From Bacteroidia bacterium (GTDB taxonomy: Bacteria > Bacteroidota > Bacteroidia > UKL13-3), in NCBI GenBank assembly GCA_019695215.1, contig JAIBAK010000017.1, positions 1 to 63,051 on the forward strand: a stretch of DNA of 63,051 bases. Reading direction: 5' to 3'. Every line of letters begins with the position of its first letter. Within the stretch, counting starts at the first letter, position 1. The translations under genes were made by a program, and so were the position numbers. Shown in pieces: positions 43,974 through 53,762 of the stretch. The notes under the pieces were generated by a model that saw only the letters and a program-made list of their open reading frames with translations, ran no database searches and was not told the origin of the DNA.

Positions 43974-45659
43974 CTAATTCCAACTTGCAAATAAAGCATA
44001 GAGATTATTTTCTGTAGCATTATTGTAATTATTAATTAGATTATTTCGCCACTCGTTCCAGTATGTTACGCCTCTAAGTGATTGTTCTATTTCATGAATT
44101 TGATATCCGTTCACCTCATCAATTGGATATAAATAATAATATGTTGAATGCTCAGATGGAATAACCTGTTGATTTTGATTATCGATCATATCAACCACTA
44201 TACTCGTGTATACATCATCATCCCCAACCGTTCTATCTTGATAATTATTGGTCCCTCCTGTATGGAAGTTAGGATCACCCGGATCACCATAAGATCCATA
44301 TCGCCATTTGGCGAATACCCACTCAACCCCATCCGCCCAACTCTCTGCAATTCGTAGTCGGCTATGTGTATCATTATTATAATTATATGGATCAAAACCC
44401 CAGTGTGCGTAATGAGCCAATTCATGAATAGTAGTTCCGTAAATAAAATCAGACCTTCGGCTTCCACCATATAAATCAATCACAGGAAATGCTCCAAAAA
44501 CCCTAGTACCGGGATGGGTAGCTGCAATACCATCCATATACCAAGGTTCTTCGGCAGTATGCACAGCAATCTTAAGTCTAGGACTCAAAAATGTATTACC
44601 TAGAGGTGGTGTTAAATAAAATCCCTGACAATAATAAAAATAATGAATAGCCGCAATATGAGCTGTTGCATAATGCCTTGATTTACCACTGACAATCCAT
44701 AGATTCCAGGGTATAGACTGCTTTGGTCCATTAAAATACGCTTGCCCCAGAAAACCAGATCGAATATCGAAATCATTACGTTCCCATTTAATACTGTAAT
44801 TTACATCACGTTTAAATTTGTGAGGAATAAAAAAGTATCCTGAAATACTTGTCAATGCCTCCCTAATCTCAAACCATCTTCTCACTCTGACTTTAACACC
44901 CTCAACAGGCATATACTGATTTTTTCTATTATCAAAAACCACAATAGCCCCTGATGGAAACCAAGAATTTCTACTACCAAAAATATTAGTTTTAAATTTA
45001 TCTGTGGTAGTATTATTAGTTTTTGCTGAATACTCTAACGAGTTGTTGGTAATTAGCAATGCTTCGTCAACCAATGCATCACGACAAGCATCAATAGAGC
45101 TGTCATTTTGAATGGCAGTATTTAGTAATTCATCCTCTTCAGGTAAATACAAGGTAGCCAATACTGAGTAGTTTACCTCATTAGGAAATACATAATTTAC
45201 AGGAACACACGCATACTGAAAAGTGGGTACTAAAGTATCTGTAATGGAAGAATCCCTGTAGTACACTCCAGGTACAATAACCTCCCGGTCTAAGGGATAA
45301 TCAAAAAGCACCAAAGTTGTATCATCAAACAATATTTGAAGCTGTGCCTCATTTTGTGGCATAAACTTAACATATTTATGAGTGGTGCGTACATTAAACA
45401 GCGAAGATGAACAACCCAATCCCTCACTTGCAATTAAATTGCTTAAGGCAATTGTCATGTTTGCTACCGTGTATGGGTTTTGCAATTGTGGCCCTAAAAC
45501 CATCAAATCTTCATTATTCTCATTTGTTTCAAGGTTATTTGAACCTGATGAGGGTAATAATTCCTTTTTGTCCGGAAGGGCAAGGTTGTCCTTCTTGCAA
45601 CCGTAGTTACTAAATAAAATGAAGATAATGATAAATGAACTGATAAGTGTTCTTTTCAT
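43974..45659 (-). CDS. Putative zinc-metallopeptidase lipoprotein (HELAH), inserted between sdhA and sdhB
   Basis: 561 residues with a lipoprotein signal (hydrophobic stretch then NYGC-KKDN, Cys about 21). A classic zinc motif His412-Glu-Leu-Ala-His416 (codons 44412-44426) is followed 23 residues later by Glu439 in RIAESWADG, a spacing and context suiting a gluzincin-type third ligand. Before it is a beta region (VEGVKVRVRRWFEI ... SGYFFIP) resembling a carboxypeptidase-regulatory-like domain. It is predicted to sit on the outer membrane or cell surface. The gene is visibly more AT-rich than sdhA and sdhB. No family is firmly recognised; an inactive homologue cannot be excluded. Confidence 0.8.
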   Translation of the reverse strand: MKRTLISSFIIIFILFSNYGCKKDNLALPDKKELLPSSGSNNLETNENNEDLMVLGPQLQNPYTVANMTIALSNLIASEGLGCSSSLFNVRTTHKYVKFMPQNEAQLQILFDDTTLVLFDYPLDREVIVPGVYYRDSSITDTLVPTFQYACVPVNYVFPNEVNYSVLATLYLPEEDELLNTAIQNDSSIDACRDALVDEALLITNNSLEYSAKTNNTTTDKFKTNIFGSRNSWFPSGAIVVFDNRKNQYMPVEGVKVRVRRWFEIREALTSISGYFFIPHKFKRDVNYSIKWERNDFDIRSGFLGQAYFNGPKQSIPWNLWIVSGKSRHYATAHIAAIHYFYYCQGFYLTPPLGNTFLSPRLKIAVHTAEEPWYMDGIAATHPGTRVFGAFPVIDLYGGSRRSDFIYGTTIHELAHYAHWGFDPYNYNNDTHSRLRIAESWADGVEWVFAKWRYGSYGDPGDPNFHTGGTNNYQDRTVGDDDVYTSIVVDMIDNQNQQVIPSEHSTYYYLYPIDEVNGYQIHEIEQSLRGVTYWNEWRNNLINNYNNATENNLYALFASWN

Positions 45660-45711
45660 ATTTTTAAATCTTAATTATATAGTAATTCCATTGTCTGAGT
45701 GTTTGTTGATT

Positions 45712-47721
45712 TTATTTATAACTTCTTTGTGCAATTTTAATATTCTCAAATTTCAAATCTTCCTTGTGCAGTTCCCAGTTGCTTACTCCTTTAAACTCCC
45801 AGGCAGCGGCATAGGCAAAGGCATTATCATCGCGCATGGCCTCTCCTTCTTCGGTTTGGTATTCTTCACGGAAATGACCTCCGCAACTTTCGTTTCGGTG
45901 CAGGGCATCTTTACACATGAGTTCGCCCAACTCCAGAAAATCGGCCACGCGGCAGGCTTTTTCCAGTTCGGGGTTAAACTCATTGGCATCGCCCGTTACC
46001 CGTACATCTTTCCAGAACTCCTCGCGCAACTGTTGAATTTCGGTAATGGCCTGCTGCAATCCCTGTGCATTACGGGCCATACCGCATTTATCCCACATAA
46101 TTTTACCCAGGCGCTTATGGAAATGATCTACCGATTTGGTTCCATTAACAGCAAACAGTTTATCTATTTGCTCCTGTACATTTTTCTCCGCTTCAACAAA
46201 TGCTTCGTGGTCAGTTGAAATAGCTTTGGTTCGGATTTCGCTGCTCAGGTAGGCTCCCATGGTATACGGAATCACAAAATATCCGTCAGCCAGTCCCTGC
46301 ATTAGTGCCGAAGCTCCTAAGCGGTTAGCACCGTGATCGGAGAAATTAGCTTCACCTAAAGCATATAATCCGGGCACATTGGTCATTAAGTTATAGTCTA
46401 CCCACAATCCACCCATGGTGTAATGCACCGCTGGATAAATCATCATCGGATTTTCATACGGGTCAACTCCGGTAATCTGCTTGTACATATCGAACAGGTT
46501 TCCGTATTGCTCTTTAATAACGGCTGTTCCCAGTTCTTTCAGCTGTTCTTCGGTGGGGTTGTGTATACCTTTTTTGGTTGCCTCCATTTTACCATACTTA
46601 AATTTGGTATTGTAAGCAAAATCGAGGTACACGGCTTCACCCGTGGCGTTTACTCCGTAACCGGCATCGCACCTTTCTTTGGCCGCACGCGAGGCAATAT
46701 CTCGCGGCACTAAGTTACCAAAGGCGGGGTATCTTCTTTCTAAATAATAATCGCGGTCTTCTTCTTTAATATCATTCGGGTTAAGGCGTCCTTCGCGAAT
46801 GGCCTTCGCATCATCAATATTTTTTGGCACCCAAATACGACCGTCATTACGCAATGACTCCGACATAAGGGTTAACTTAGACTGGTGATCGCCCGAAACC
46901 GGAATACAGGTAGGGTGAATCTGGGTATAACAGGGGTTACCAAAAAAGGCACCTTTTTTATGCGCTTTCCAGGCAGCAGTAACGTTTGACCCCATGGCAT
47001 TGGTTGAGAGATAGAATACGTTTCCATATCCGCCCGAGCACAGCAATACGGCATGGCCAAAATGGCGCTCGAGTTTTCCTGTAACTAAATCACGGGCTAT
47101 TATACCACGACATTTACCATCAATATTCACAATATCGAGCATTTCATGACGGGCAAACATTTCAACCGCACCAATGCCTACCTGACGCTGCAGGGCAGAA
47201 TAAGCTCCAAGCAATAACTGCTGACCGGTTTGACCCGCAGCATAAAAGGTACGTTTTACCTGCGTACCGCCAAACGAGCGGTTATCGAGCATTCCTCCGT
47301 ATTCACGGGCAAATGGAACCCCCTGAGCCACGCACTGGTCAATAATATTGGCACTTACTTCGGCTAATCGGTAAACGTTTGCTTCACGGGCGCGGTAATC
47401 ACCTCCTTTAATAGTATCGTAAAACAAACGGTAGGTTGAGTCACCATCGTTCTGATAATTTTTTGCGGCATTAATACCACCCTGAGCAGCGATGCTGTGC
47501 GCCCTGCGGGCAGAATCTTGAAAGCAGAAAACTTTTACTTTATAACCCAACTCGGCAAGTGAAGCAGCAGCTGAAGCTCCGGCAAGGCCCGAACCCACAA
47601 TAATGATTTCAAGACTGCGCTTATTGGCAGGATTGACCAATGGAACAGTTGAGCGGTACTTGGTCCATTTTTGTTCTAATGAACCTTCGGGAATTTTTGA
47701 ATCCAGTTTTGGTGATGTCAT
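45712..47721 (-). CDS. sdhA: Succinate dehydrogenase / fumarate reductase flavoprotein subunit
   Basis: 669 residues; oxidises succinate to fumarate in the TCA cycle. Seen: FAD-binding [17 protein letters not shown], the [14 protein letters not shown] segment with the His that carries covalent FAD, the substrate loop [23 protein letters not shown], and the catalytic Arg in [14 protein letters not shown]. The length fits the Bacteroidota/FRD-like long form. It follows sdhC by 27 bases; 52 bases downstream begins an unrelated lipoprotein gene instead of the usual sdhB. Confidence 0.97.
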   Translation of the reverse strand: MTSPKLDSKIPEGSLEQKWTKYRSTVPLVNPANKRSLEIIIVGSGLAGASAAASLAELGYKVKVFCFQDSARRAHSIAAQGGINAAKNYQNDGDSTYRLFYDTIKGGDYRAREANVYRLAEVSANIIDQCVAQGVPFAREYGGMLDNRSFGGTQVKRTFYAAGQTGQQLLLGAYSALQRQVGIGAVEMFARHEMLDIVNIDGKCRGIIARDLVTGKLERHFGHAVLLCSGGYGNVFYLSTNAMGSNVTAAWKAHKKGAFFGNPCYTQIHPTCIPVSGDHQSKLTLMSESLRNDGRIWVPKNIDDAKAIREGRLNPNDIKEEDRDYYLERRYPAFGNLVPRDIASRAAKERCDAGYGVNATGEAVYLDFAYNTKFKYGKMEATKKGIHNPTEEQLKELGTAVIKEQYGNLFDMYKQITGVDPYENPMMIYPAVHYTMGGLWVDYNLMTNVPGLYALGEANFSDHGANRLGASALMQGLADGYFVIPYTMGAYLSSEIRTKAISTDHEAFVEAEKNVQEQIDKLFAVNGTKSVDHFHKRLGKIMWDKCGMARNAQGLQQAITEIQQLREEFWKDVRVTGDANEFNPELEKACRVADFLELGELMCKDALHRNESCGGHFREEYQTEEGEAMRDDNAFAYAAAWEFKGVSNWELHKEDLKFENIKIAQRSYK

Positions 47722-47748
47722 ATCGATATACTATTGATAACTGAATGT

Positions 47749-48525
47749 TTAACTAATAAAAAAATAAACGGGCATGGCGGCAAAAGCCAATGGAATAATA
47801 ATAGAGAAAAACCACAGCCCTATAAATCGGATAAGTCCGCTGTATTTAGAGTGATTAATTCCTAAACTTTGAAATGCACTGCTAAACCCGTGATACAGGT
47901 GAAAAGAAAGGGCAAACATGGACAGGACGTAAAGCAATACCAATGGCCATTCTTTAAATCCTACCGACACTTCTTTGTAAAGATCTTTCACCACATAAAT
48001 ATGCTTACCGTTGGCTATCACATCTTCAATTTTATTGTGGAGTTTCATTCCTGCAGGAATAGTATCCGTCATAATTTCACCTGTTTCAAGGCTTACGGCA
48101 TACTGGGTGTGCGGAACATCTCCGAATTTGTATTCATACCAGAAATCGCTCATGTGCACGGCTATGAAAACAAGCAACATGGTACCCAGTATACCCATAT
48201 TTCGCGAAGACCAGTGGCTGTTGGCTTTCCCGTTGTTAACAGCATACTTTACCGGACGCGCCTGATTGTTTTTATAAACCAGATGTAGTCCTTTAATGGC
48301 ATGAAACAGAATAGAAGCGTAAAGCAGGTACGAAACGACTTTTATCAGTGGATTAGTCGTCATAAAAGCGGCATATTTATTAAATGCCAGTCCGTAATCG
48401 TCATGAAACAATTGCAGATTACCAATCATGTGGATGATTAAAAATGAGCACAGGAACAAGCCTGTAAGGCTCATAATTACTTTTTGTCCGATGGATGAGT
48501 TGAGTGTTTTAATTAACCAGTTCAT
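47749..48525 (-). CDS. sdhC: Succinate dehydrogenase cytochrome b subunit (b558 type)
   Basis: 258 residues with five hydrophobic segments and the His residues expected for two hemes b: SFLIIHMIGN, LFHAIKGLH, FIAVHMSDFW and SFHLYHGFSSAFQ. It anchors SdhAB to the membrane and passes electrons to menaquinone. This one-polypeptide anchor matches the B. subtilis / Bacteroidota SDH type rather than the separate C and D subunits of E. coli. It is the first gene of the sdh operon and has a perfect TAnnTTTG element upstream. Confidence 0.95.
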   Translation of the reverse strand: MNWLIKTLNSSIGQKVIMSLTGLFLCSFLIIHMIGNLQLFHDDYGLAFNKYAAFMTTNPLIKVVSYLLYASILFHAIKGLHLVYKNNQARPVKYAVNNGKANSHWSSRNMGILGTMLLVFIAVHMSDFWYEYKFGDVPHTQYAVSLETGEIMTDTIPAGMKLHNKIEDVIANGKHIYVVKDLYKEVSVGFKEWPLVLLYVLSMFALSFHLYHGFSSAFQSLGINHSKYSGLIRFIGLWFFSIIIPLAFAAMPVYFFIS

Positions 48526-48550
48526 TATAGGAGATTTCTTAAAATCGAGG

Positions 48551-48558
48551 CAAATTTA
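48551..48558 (-). promoter_or_regulatory. Bacteroidota -7 element for the sdh operon
   Basis: On the minus strand TAAATTTG followed by C, a perfect match, 26 bases before ATG 48525. No TTG is seen at the expected -33 spacing. Confidence 0.5.
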
Positions 48559-48737
48559 TAAATAGCATCAGTTATAGCTAATGAGGGTTGTCAGTTTCCT
48601 GTATTTAAAATGAATCTAAATTGTGGAAAACTACAATCATTGGTACAACAAGTACTGAGAATAAAGGTTTTGAAAATGGATAAAGAAATATTGGAACAGG
48701 CTATTTAAATATCAACAGTAAAAATCAATTTTGCTCC

Positions 48738-49775
48738 ATGTTTTACAGGCTGCTGGTTCGTTTCCTTTTCCTGTTCGACCCCGAGGAGGTTCATTACCTA
48801 ACCCTTAACCTTTTCAGGGTTATCAGAAAAATTCCATTATTGGGCTGGTGCTTAGGCAAAATAATGGGAATAAGGAAACCCGAAAAGCCAACTGTATTTG
48901 CAGGATTAACTTTTAAAAATCCGGTTGGTTTAGCCGCAGGATTTGACAAAGATGCCCGTTATATGCATGAGTTTGCTGCCATGGGTTTTGGCTTTATTGA
49001 AGTAGGAACAGTTACTCCGCTTCCGCAACCGGGTAATGATAAGCCGCGTTTATTCAGACTTATTCAGGATAAAGCCATTATTAACCGGATGGGATTTAAC
49101 AATGAAGGAGTAGAAGCCATGGCCATACGCCTTCAGCATAAACCGGAAGGTGTGCTGATAGGCGGAAACATTGGAAAAAACAAAATCACCCCCAACGAAA
49201 ATGCCATCAGCGATTATGAAATTTGCTTTACACGGCTTTACAATCTGGTAGATTATTTTGTAGTAAATGTAAGTTCGCCTAACACCCCCGGACTAAGAGC
49301 TTTGCAGGAAAAAGAACCGCTTACCCGCATTTTAAGTCACTTAATGCAACTGCGAAACAGGTTCGTTTCCGAAGGACTACAACATCGTCCGTTATTTTTA
49401 AAAATTGCGCCCGACCTCACCCATAGCCAGCTGGATGATGTAATAGATATTGTACTCTCTACAGGTATTGATGGTTTGGTGGCCACCAATACCACCATTG
49501 ACCGAAGCGGATTAACCACCCGGTCAGAAAAAATTGAACAGACAGGTGCCGGAGGACTAAGCGGAAAACCATTAACCAAACGATCTACTGAAGTGATTGC
49601 CTACATCCACTCCAAAAGCGGGGGGAAAATACCTATAATTGGAGTGGGAGGTATTCATACTTCATCCGATGCAATAGAAAAAATGCAGGCAGGAGCCGGT
49701 TTGGTTCAGCTATACACCGGATTTATTTACGAGGGCCCCGCTCTGATTCACCGTATATGCGCTGCCCTTAAATAA
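48738..49775 (+). CDS. pyrD: Dihydroorotate dehydrogenase (quinone), class 2
   Basis: FMN enzyme of pyrimidine synthesis that passes electrons to the membrane quinone pool. 345 residues; the N-terminal membrane-associating helix segment ([21 protein letters not shown]) marks class 2. Seen: [34 protein letters not shown], the catalytic Ser in [25 protein letters not shown] and the phosphate-binding GVGGIHT. A CAATTTTG sequence at 48726-48733, one mismatch from TAnnTTTG, ends just before the ATG. Confidence 0.96.
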   Translation: MFYRLLVRFLFLFDPEEVHYLTLNLFRVIRKIPLLGWCLGKIMGIRKPEKPTVFAGLTFKNPVGLAAGFDKDARYMHEFAAMGFGFIEVGTVTPLPQPGNDKPRLFRLIQDKAIINRMGFNNEGVEAMAIRLQHKPEGVLIGGNIGKNKITPNENAISDYEICFTRLYNLVDYFVVNVSSPNTPGLRALQEKEPLTRILSHLMQLRNRFVSEGLQHRPLFLKIAPDLTHSQLDDVIDIVLSTGIDGLVATNTTIDRSGLTTRSEKIEQTGAGGLSGKPLTKRSTEVIAYIHSKSGGKIPIIGVGGIHTSSDAIEKMQAGAGLVQLYTGFIYEGPALIHRICAALK

Positions 49776-49863
49776 ATATATGTGCAATGCAATTGACACA
49801 GGTGGGTAACTTGTATTCATACTTGTGGTGGCGAATTTTAACTTTGCTGCAATAGCCTTATCA

Positions 49864-52470
49864 ATGGCCAAAAAAGTAAATCGGGAAAATAAAGAGAATG
49901 CCTACCTAAGTGAAGAGCCTGAAATGAAGGCTCCCATCCCTCCTGCCATAGAAACAAAAACGGGTAAGCCTACTTATAAATTCTGGCGCGATGAGCGTTT
50001 AAGGAAAGTTTTGGGATTAAGTGCTATTTTATTCTCTCTGTATTTATTAGTTGCCTTTGCCTCCTACCTGTTCACCTGGAAAATCGACCAGAGTTTGGCA
50101 AGTAATCCAGGATTCTCCGATTTTTTTGCTCAAAATCCCGATGCTGCCGACAACTGGCTCGGAACATTGGGAGCAGTGTTAGCACACCTGTTTATTTACA
50201 AAGGTTTCGGATTAGCTTCATTTGCATTTGTACTTATTTTTTTTGTTATTGGTTTTAATACGCTTTTCAAAGCACAACTGCTCCCGGTAAAAAAAGTACT
50301 TCAATACGCTTTCTTCTCTGTTATCTGGTTATCGGCAACTACCGGACTTTTACTATACGGAAATATGGAAATTGCCGGTGGAACTTTTGGCTATCACGCC
50401 TCACTGTGGCTTCGAAGTTTGCTGGGTACCATTGGCGCAACCCTGTTCCTTATTTTTTATGCCCTGGTGTTTATGGTGATGGTGTTTAATATCAATTTCC
50501 CTAAGCCATCATTTAACGCAGCCAAAACAACAGACAACAATACACCGGATGCGGAACAGCAGGAAACCGAAGAAGAGGAACCGGAATCAGTTCCCCACAA
50601 CAAAGTTTTAGCTGAAAATGAAAGTATACCCTTTGAGGAAGATGAAGCCCCGGTAGAAGAAGACTCATTTAAATTAGTAGTAAAAGAAAAGCCTGCGGAA
50701 ACACTGCCAACCGAAAAAATTGCCGAAGCTGCCATCCCTGTTGAAAAAGAAATTATACCAACTGAAATAACCGCGGAGACTAAACCCGAAGTAGTGATAC
50801 CTGTAGAGGAAAAAATAACTCCCGTTGAAAAGGAAGTAGTTTCTACAGGAAGTATTAACACCGGTGAGTTTACACTGAATGTGCAAAACACCATGGAAAC
50901 CGAAGAAGAACGGGTTTCGGAAAAAAGTATGGAGCATATAGGATTAAACGAACCTTATGACCCCACACTTGAACTTTCAAGCTACAAATTCCCAACGCTT
51001 GATTTGTTAAGCGAATACCCCGAATCAAAAGGGAAAGTTGGCGAGGATGAACTAAAAGAAAAAACAAATCTGATTGTTGAAACCCTTCGCAATTACAATA
51101 TAGAAATTAAAAAAATTCAAGCTACAGTTGGTCCAACGGTTACCTTGTACGAAATCATTCCGGTTGAAGGAACCCGTATTGCCAAAATAAAAAACCTGGA
51201 AGACGATATTGCGCTAAGTCTGGCTGCTCTGGGAATTCGCATCATTGCCCCCATGCCGGGCAAGGGAACTATAGGAATTGAAGTGCCAAATCAATACAAG
51301 GCAATGGTTTCAATTAAATCAGTATTGTCGAGCCCGAAATTTACCGAAGCCGAAATGGATTTACCCATTGCTTTCGGGCGTACTATTACCAATGAAGTAT
51401 TTGTAACCGATTTGGCAAAAATGCCGCATATGCTAATGGCAGGTGCTACCGGACAGGGAAAATCAGTTGGTATAAACACCGTATTAATTTCTCTGCTTTA
51501 TCGCAAACATCCGTCATCACTCAAGTTTGTTTTGGTTGACCCCAAGAAAGTTGAATTAAGTATTTATAAAACCATAGAGCGTCATTTTTTAGCCAAACTG
51601 CCCGGAGAAGGTGAAGCCATCATTACAGACACCAAAAAGGTAATTAATACCTTGAATTCTCTTTGTATAGAAATGGATGCCCGGTATGATTTACTGAAAG
51701 ATGCACAGGTTAGAAATATAAAAGAATACAACGCGAAATTTATTGACCGCAAATTAAACCCGAATAACGGGCATCGTTTCCTACCGTATGTAGTTGTAGT
51801 AATAGATGAGCTGGCTGATTTAATGATGACAGCCGGAAAAGAGGTAGAGCATCCTATCGGCCGCTTAGCCCAATTAGCCCGTGCAATAGGCATTCACCTG
51901 ATACTTGCTACGCAAAGGCCATCGGTAAATATTATTACGGGAACAATTAAAGCGAATTTCCCTGCCCGTTTAGCTTTTCGTGTGTCGTCAAAAATTGACT
52001 CCCGTACCATTTTAGATGCCAACGGAGCCGATCAGTTAATTGGCAAGGGTGATATGCTTTTCTCTAACGGTAATGATTTAATACGCCTGCAATGTGCCTT
52101 TGTTGACACACCCGAGGTTGACAAAGTAGCTGAGTATATCGGCTCCCAGCGAGGCTACCCCGATGCATATATTTTACCTGAAGTAAAAGATGAAAGCGGA
52201 GAAGGCGGTGGAGCCGGAGATTTTGATGCCTCGGAACGGGATTCCCTTTTTGAAGAAGCCGCACGAATTATTGTACAACACCAGCAAGGTTCTACTTCGT
52301 TGCTGCAACGCAGATTAAAATTAGGATATAACCGAGCAGGCCGCCTTATTGACCAATTAGAACAGGCCGGGGTGGTAGGACCATTTGAGGGAAGTAAAGC
52401 CCGCGAGGTACTTATCCCTGACGAATTTGCTTTGGAACAGTTATTGAAAAACATGGATTCAACATTATGA
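49864..52470 (+). CDS. ftsK: FtsK/SpoIIIE-family DNA translocase
   Basis: 868 residues from ATG 49864. The N-terminal membrane domain has about four hydrophobic segments (about 40-225), followed by a Glu/Pro/Val-rich low-complexity linker (about 225-355) with loose PVEKE/PVEEK repeats. The motor domain has Walker A GATGQGKSV and Walker B VVVIDELADL, and a C-terminal gamma winged-helix (SLLQRRLKLGYNRAGRLID), which in FtsK recognises KOPS and activates XerCD. It links chromosome segregation to division. A GTG at 49825 would add 13 residues with no supporting feature. It overlaps the lolA-like gene by 4 bases (ATGA). Confidence 0.95.
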   Translation: MAKKVNRENKENAYLSEEPEMKAPIPPAIETKTGKPTYKFWRDERLRKVLGLSAILFSLYLLVAFASYLFTWKIDQSLASNPGFSDFFAQNPDAADNWLGTLGAVLAHLFIYKGFGLASFAFVLIFFVIGFNTLFKAQLLPVKKVLQYAFFSVIWLSATTGLLLYGNMEIAGGTFGYHASLWLRSLLGTIGATLFLIFYALVFMVMVFNINFPKPSFNAAKTTDNNTPDAEQQETEEEEPESVPHNKVLAENESIPFEEDEAPVEEDSFKLVVKEKPAETLPTEKIAEAAIPVEKEIIPTEITAETKPEVVIPVEEKITPVEKEVVSTGSINTGEFTLNVQNTMETEEERVSEKSMEHIGLNEPYDPTLELSSYKFPTLDLLSEYPESKGKVGEDELKEKTNLIVETLRNYNIEIKKIQATVGPTVTLYEIIPVEGTRIAKIKNLEDDIALSLAALGIRIIAPMPGKGTIGIEVPNQYKAMVSIKSVLSSPKFTEAEMDLPIAFGRTITNEVFVTDLAKMPHMLMAGATGQGKSVGINTVLISLLYRKHPSSLKFVLVDPKKVELSIYKTIERHFLAKLPGEGEAIITDTKKVINTLNSLCIEMDARYDLLKDAQVRNIKEYNAKFIDRKLNPNNGHRFLPYVVVVIDELADLMMTAGKEVEHPIGRLAQLARAIGIHLILATQRPSVNIITGTIKANFPARLAFRVSSKIDSRTILDANGADQLIGKGDMLFSNGNDLIRLQCAFVDTPEVDKVAEYIGSQRGYPDAYILPEVKDESGEGGGAGDFDASERDSLFEEAARIIVQHQQGSTSLLQRRLKLGYNRAGRLIDQLEQAGVVGPFEGSKAREVLIPDEFALEQLLKNMDSTL

Positions 52471-53210
52471 TGGCAAAAAAATACATGAAACATTTAATAC
52501 TCCTTCTCTTACTGGTACCGGCAATTGCCTTTGCACAAAAACCGGCTAAATCACCTGCCAAACCTAAAAAAGCCGCTACCAAAAAAGCCGCAGCCCAGCC
52601 TAAAACTGCCACTGCTTCTACCGATGGAAGCGATAAAAAGGCCGAAAAAATACTGGATGATGTAAGTAAAAAATATAAATCACTTAAATCGTTTCAGGCT
52701 AAATTTACCTACACACTCGAAAATAAAGCTGATAATATTAAAGAAACCCAAACCGGAACTATTACTACCAGCGGTCATAAATTTAAAGTGGAAATGGCCG
52801 GTCAGGAGATTTATTGTGATGGAAAAACAATGTACACGTATAATAAGGAAACCAATGAAGTTTCTATCAGCGATTATACTCCTAAAGATGCCGATGTAAA
52901 TCCCTCTGAAATTTTCACTATGTATCAAAAAGGATTTTTATGCCGGCTCATAGAGGAAAAAACGGAAGGCGGCAGAGTGATGCAAACCATTGAGCTGATT
53001 CCGAAAGACAAGAAAAAAACCTTTTTTAAAGTAAAGGTTACAGTTGATAAGGCAGCCCAGCAGATAACCCGCTCTATTATTTATGATAAGAACGGAAATA
53101 TTTATACTTATTCGGTAGTAAAGCAAACACCCAATATTGCTATCGATGATAAGTTTTTTATTTTTAATAAGGCAAAGTATCCCGGAGTTCAGGTGATAGA
53201 TCTTCGCTGA
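52467..53210 (+). CDS. LolA-like outer-membrane lipoprotein carrier
   Basis: 247 residues: signal peptide (MKHLILLLLLVPAIAFAQ), then an unusual Lys/Ala/Pro-rich stretch (residues about 25-46, PAKPKKAATKKAAA), then the LolA-type beta domain (SLKSFQAKFTYTLEN ... GKTMYTYNKETNEV ... NPSEIF). The family carries lipoproteins through the periplasm. The ftsK-lolA order is common in Bacteroidota and the 4-base ATGA overlap indicates coupling. The basic stretch resembles histone-H1-like tails and is not part of canonical LolA. Confidence 0.85.
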   Translation: MMAKKYMKHLILLLLLVPAIAFAQKPAKSPAKPKKAATKKAAAQPKTATASTDGSDKKAEKILDDVSKKYKSLKSFQAKFTYTLENKADNIKETQTGTITTSGHKFKVEMAGQEIYCDGKTMYTYNKETNEVSISDYTPKDADVNPSEIFTMYQKGFLCRLIEEKTEGGRVMQTIELIPKDKKKTFFKVKVTVDKAAQQITRSIIYDKNGNIYTYSVVKQTPNIAIDDKFFIFNKAKYPGVQVIDLR

Positions 53211-53762
53211 TTACCTGAGAAATTTCGTTTCCAGAAAAAACTCCTTATCTCCAAGCAGCCATATTTTCTGGCTGCTTTTTATTTGATATAAACTATCGGT
53301 GAAATAATGAACCGATTGGGTAAGTTCATACAACAAATTTTGGGTATGCTTAATGGCAAATACTTCCCGAACCTTTCCTTTCTTATCTTTTACAATCCGC
53401 ACTTCCTTAACCTGCGGCATGGAGTCACTAGCCGAAATACGAATTAACTGCCCGTTTGGAAGAGCCGTTTCGGTTTGTGAAAACGATAATTGCCACGATG
53501 GTTTATTAATATCCATCTGTCGCAATAGTTCCAGATCCGTATTCCAATCCGGCTTTATACTGTTTTTTACTTCACTTTTTCCGTTTATGGTAACCTTTTT
53601 CTCAAAGTTTCGCGTAGTGTCACGGGCTATATCTGCTTCCACCTCATTGGCAAACTGAGTAAGACTAAAATATTTATTGGATGCTGCCGCTTTATCCTTT
53701 ACGTTTTCACACGCTGCTAAAACGAAAAATAAAATTACAGGCGAAATTTTAAGCATGTACAA
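53211..53762 (-). CDS. Predicted lipoprotein of unknown function downstream of gpmI
   Basis: 183 residues (alternative start 53756): lipobox VLAAC (Cys about 18) followed by ENVKDK. The mature part is charged with a beta-rich C-terminal half (IRISASDSMPQVKEVRIV). The start overlaps the end of gpmI by 14 bases, so it is the second gene of that unit. The stop abuts the convergent lolA-like gene, and a plus-strand terminator is embedded in its last codons. No family recognised. Confidence 0.78.
   Translation of the reverse strand: MYMLKISPVILFFVLAACENVKDKAAASNKYFSLTQFANEVEADIARDTTRNFEKKVTINGKSEVKNSIKPDWNTDLELLRQMDINKPSWQLSFSQTETALPNGQLIRISASDSMPQVKEVRIVKDKKGKVREVFAIKHTQNLLYELTQSVHYFTDSLYQIKSSQKIWLLGDKEFFLETKFLR
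53253..53282 (+). terminator. Terminator for ftsK-lolA, embedded in the convergent lipoprotein gene
   Basis: AAGCAGCCA (53253-53261) pairs with TGGCTGCTT (53269-53277) over 9 bp with a 7-base loop and is followed by a T run on the plus strand. It lies about 43 bases past the lolA stop and inside the 3' coding end of the minus-strand lipoprotein. Confidence 0.75.

Noticed and set aside
43970..44020. Longer start for lipoprotein copy 1
   Set aside because: It would run into the upstream metallopeptidase-like gene and place the signal peptide internally.
49825..49863. GTG start for ftsK
   Set aside because: The 13 added residues carry no conserved feature, and ATG 49864 gives a normal Lys-rich cytoplasmic N-terminus.
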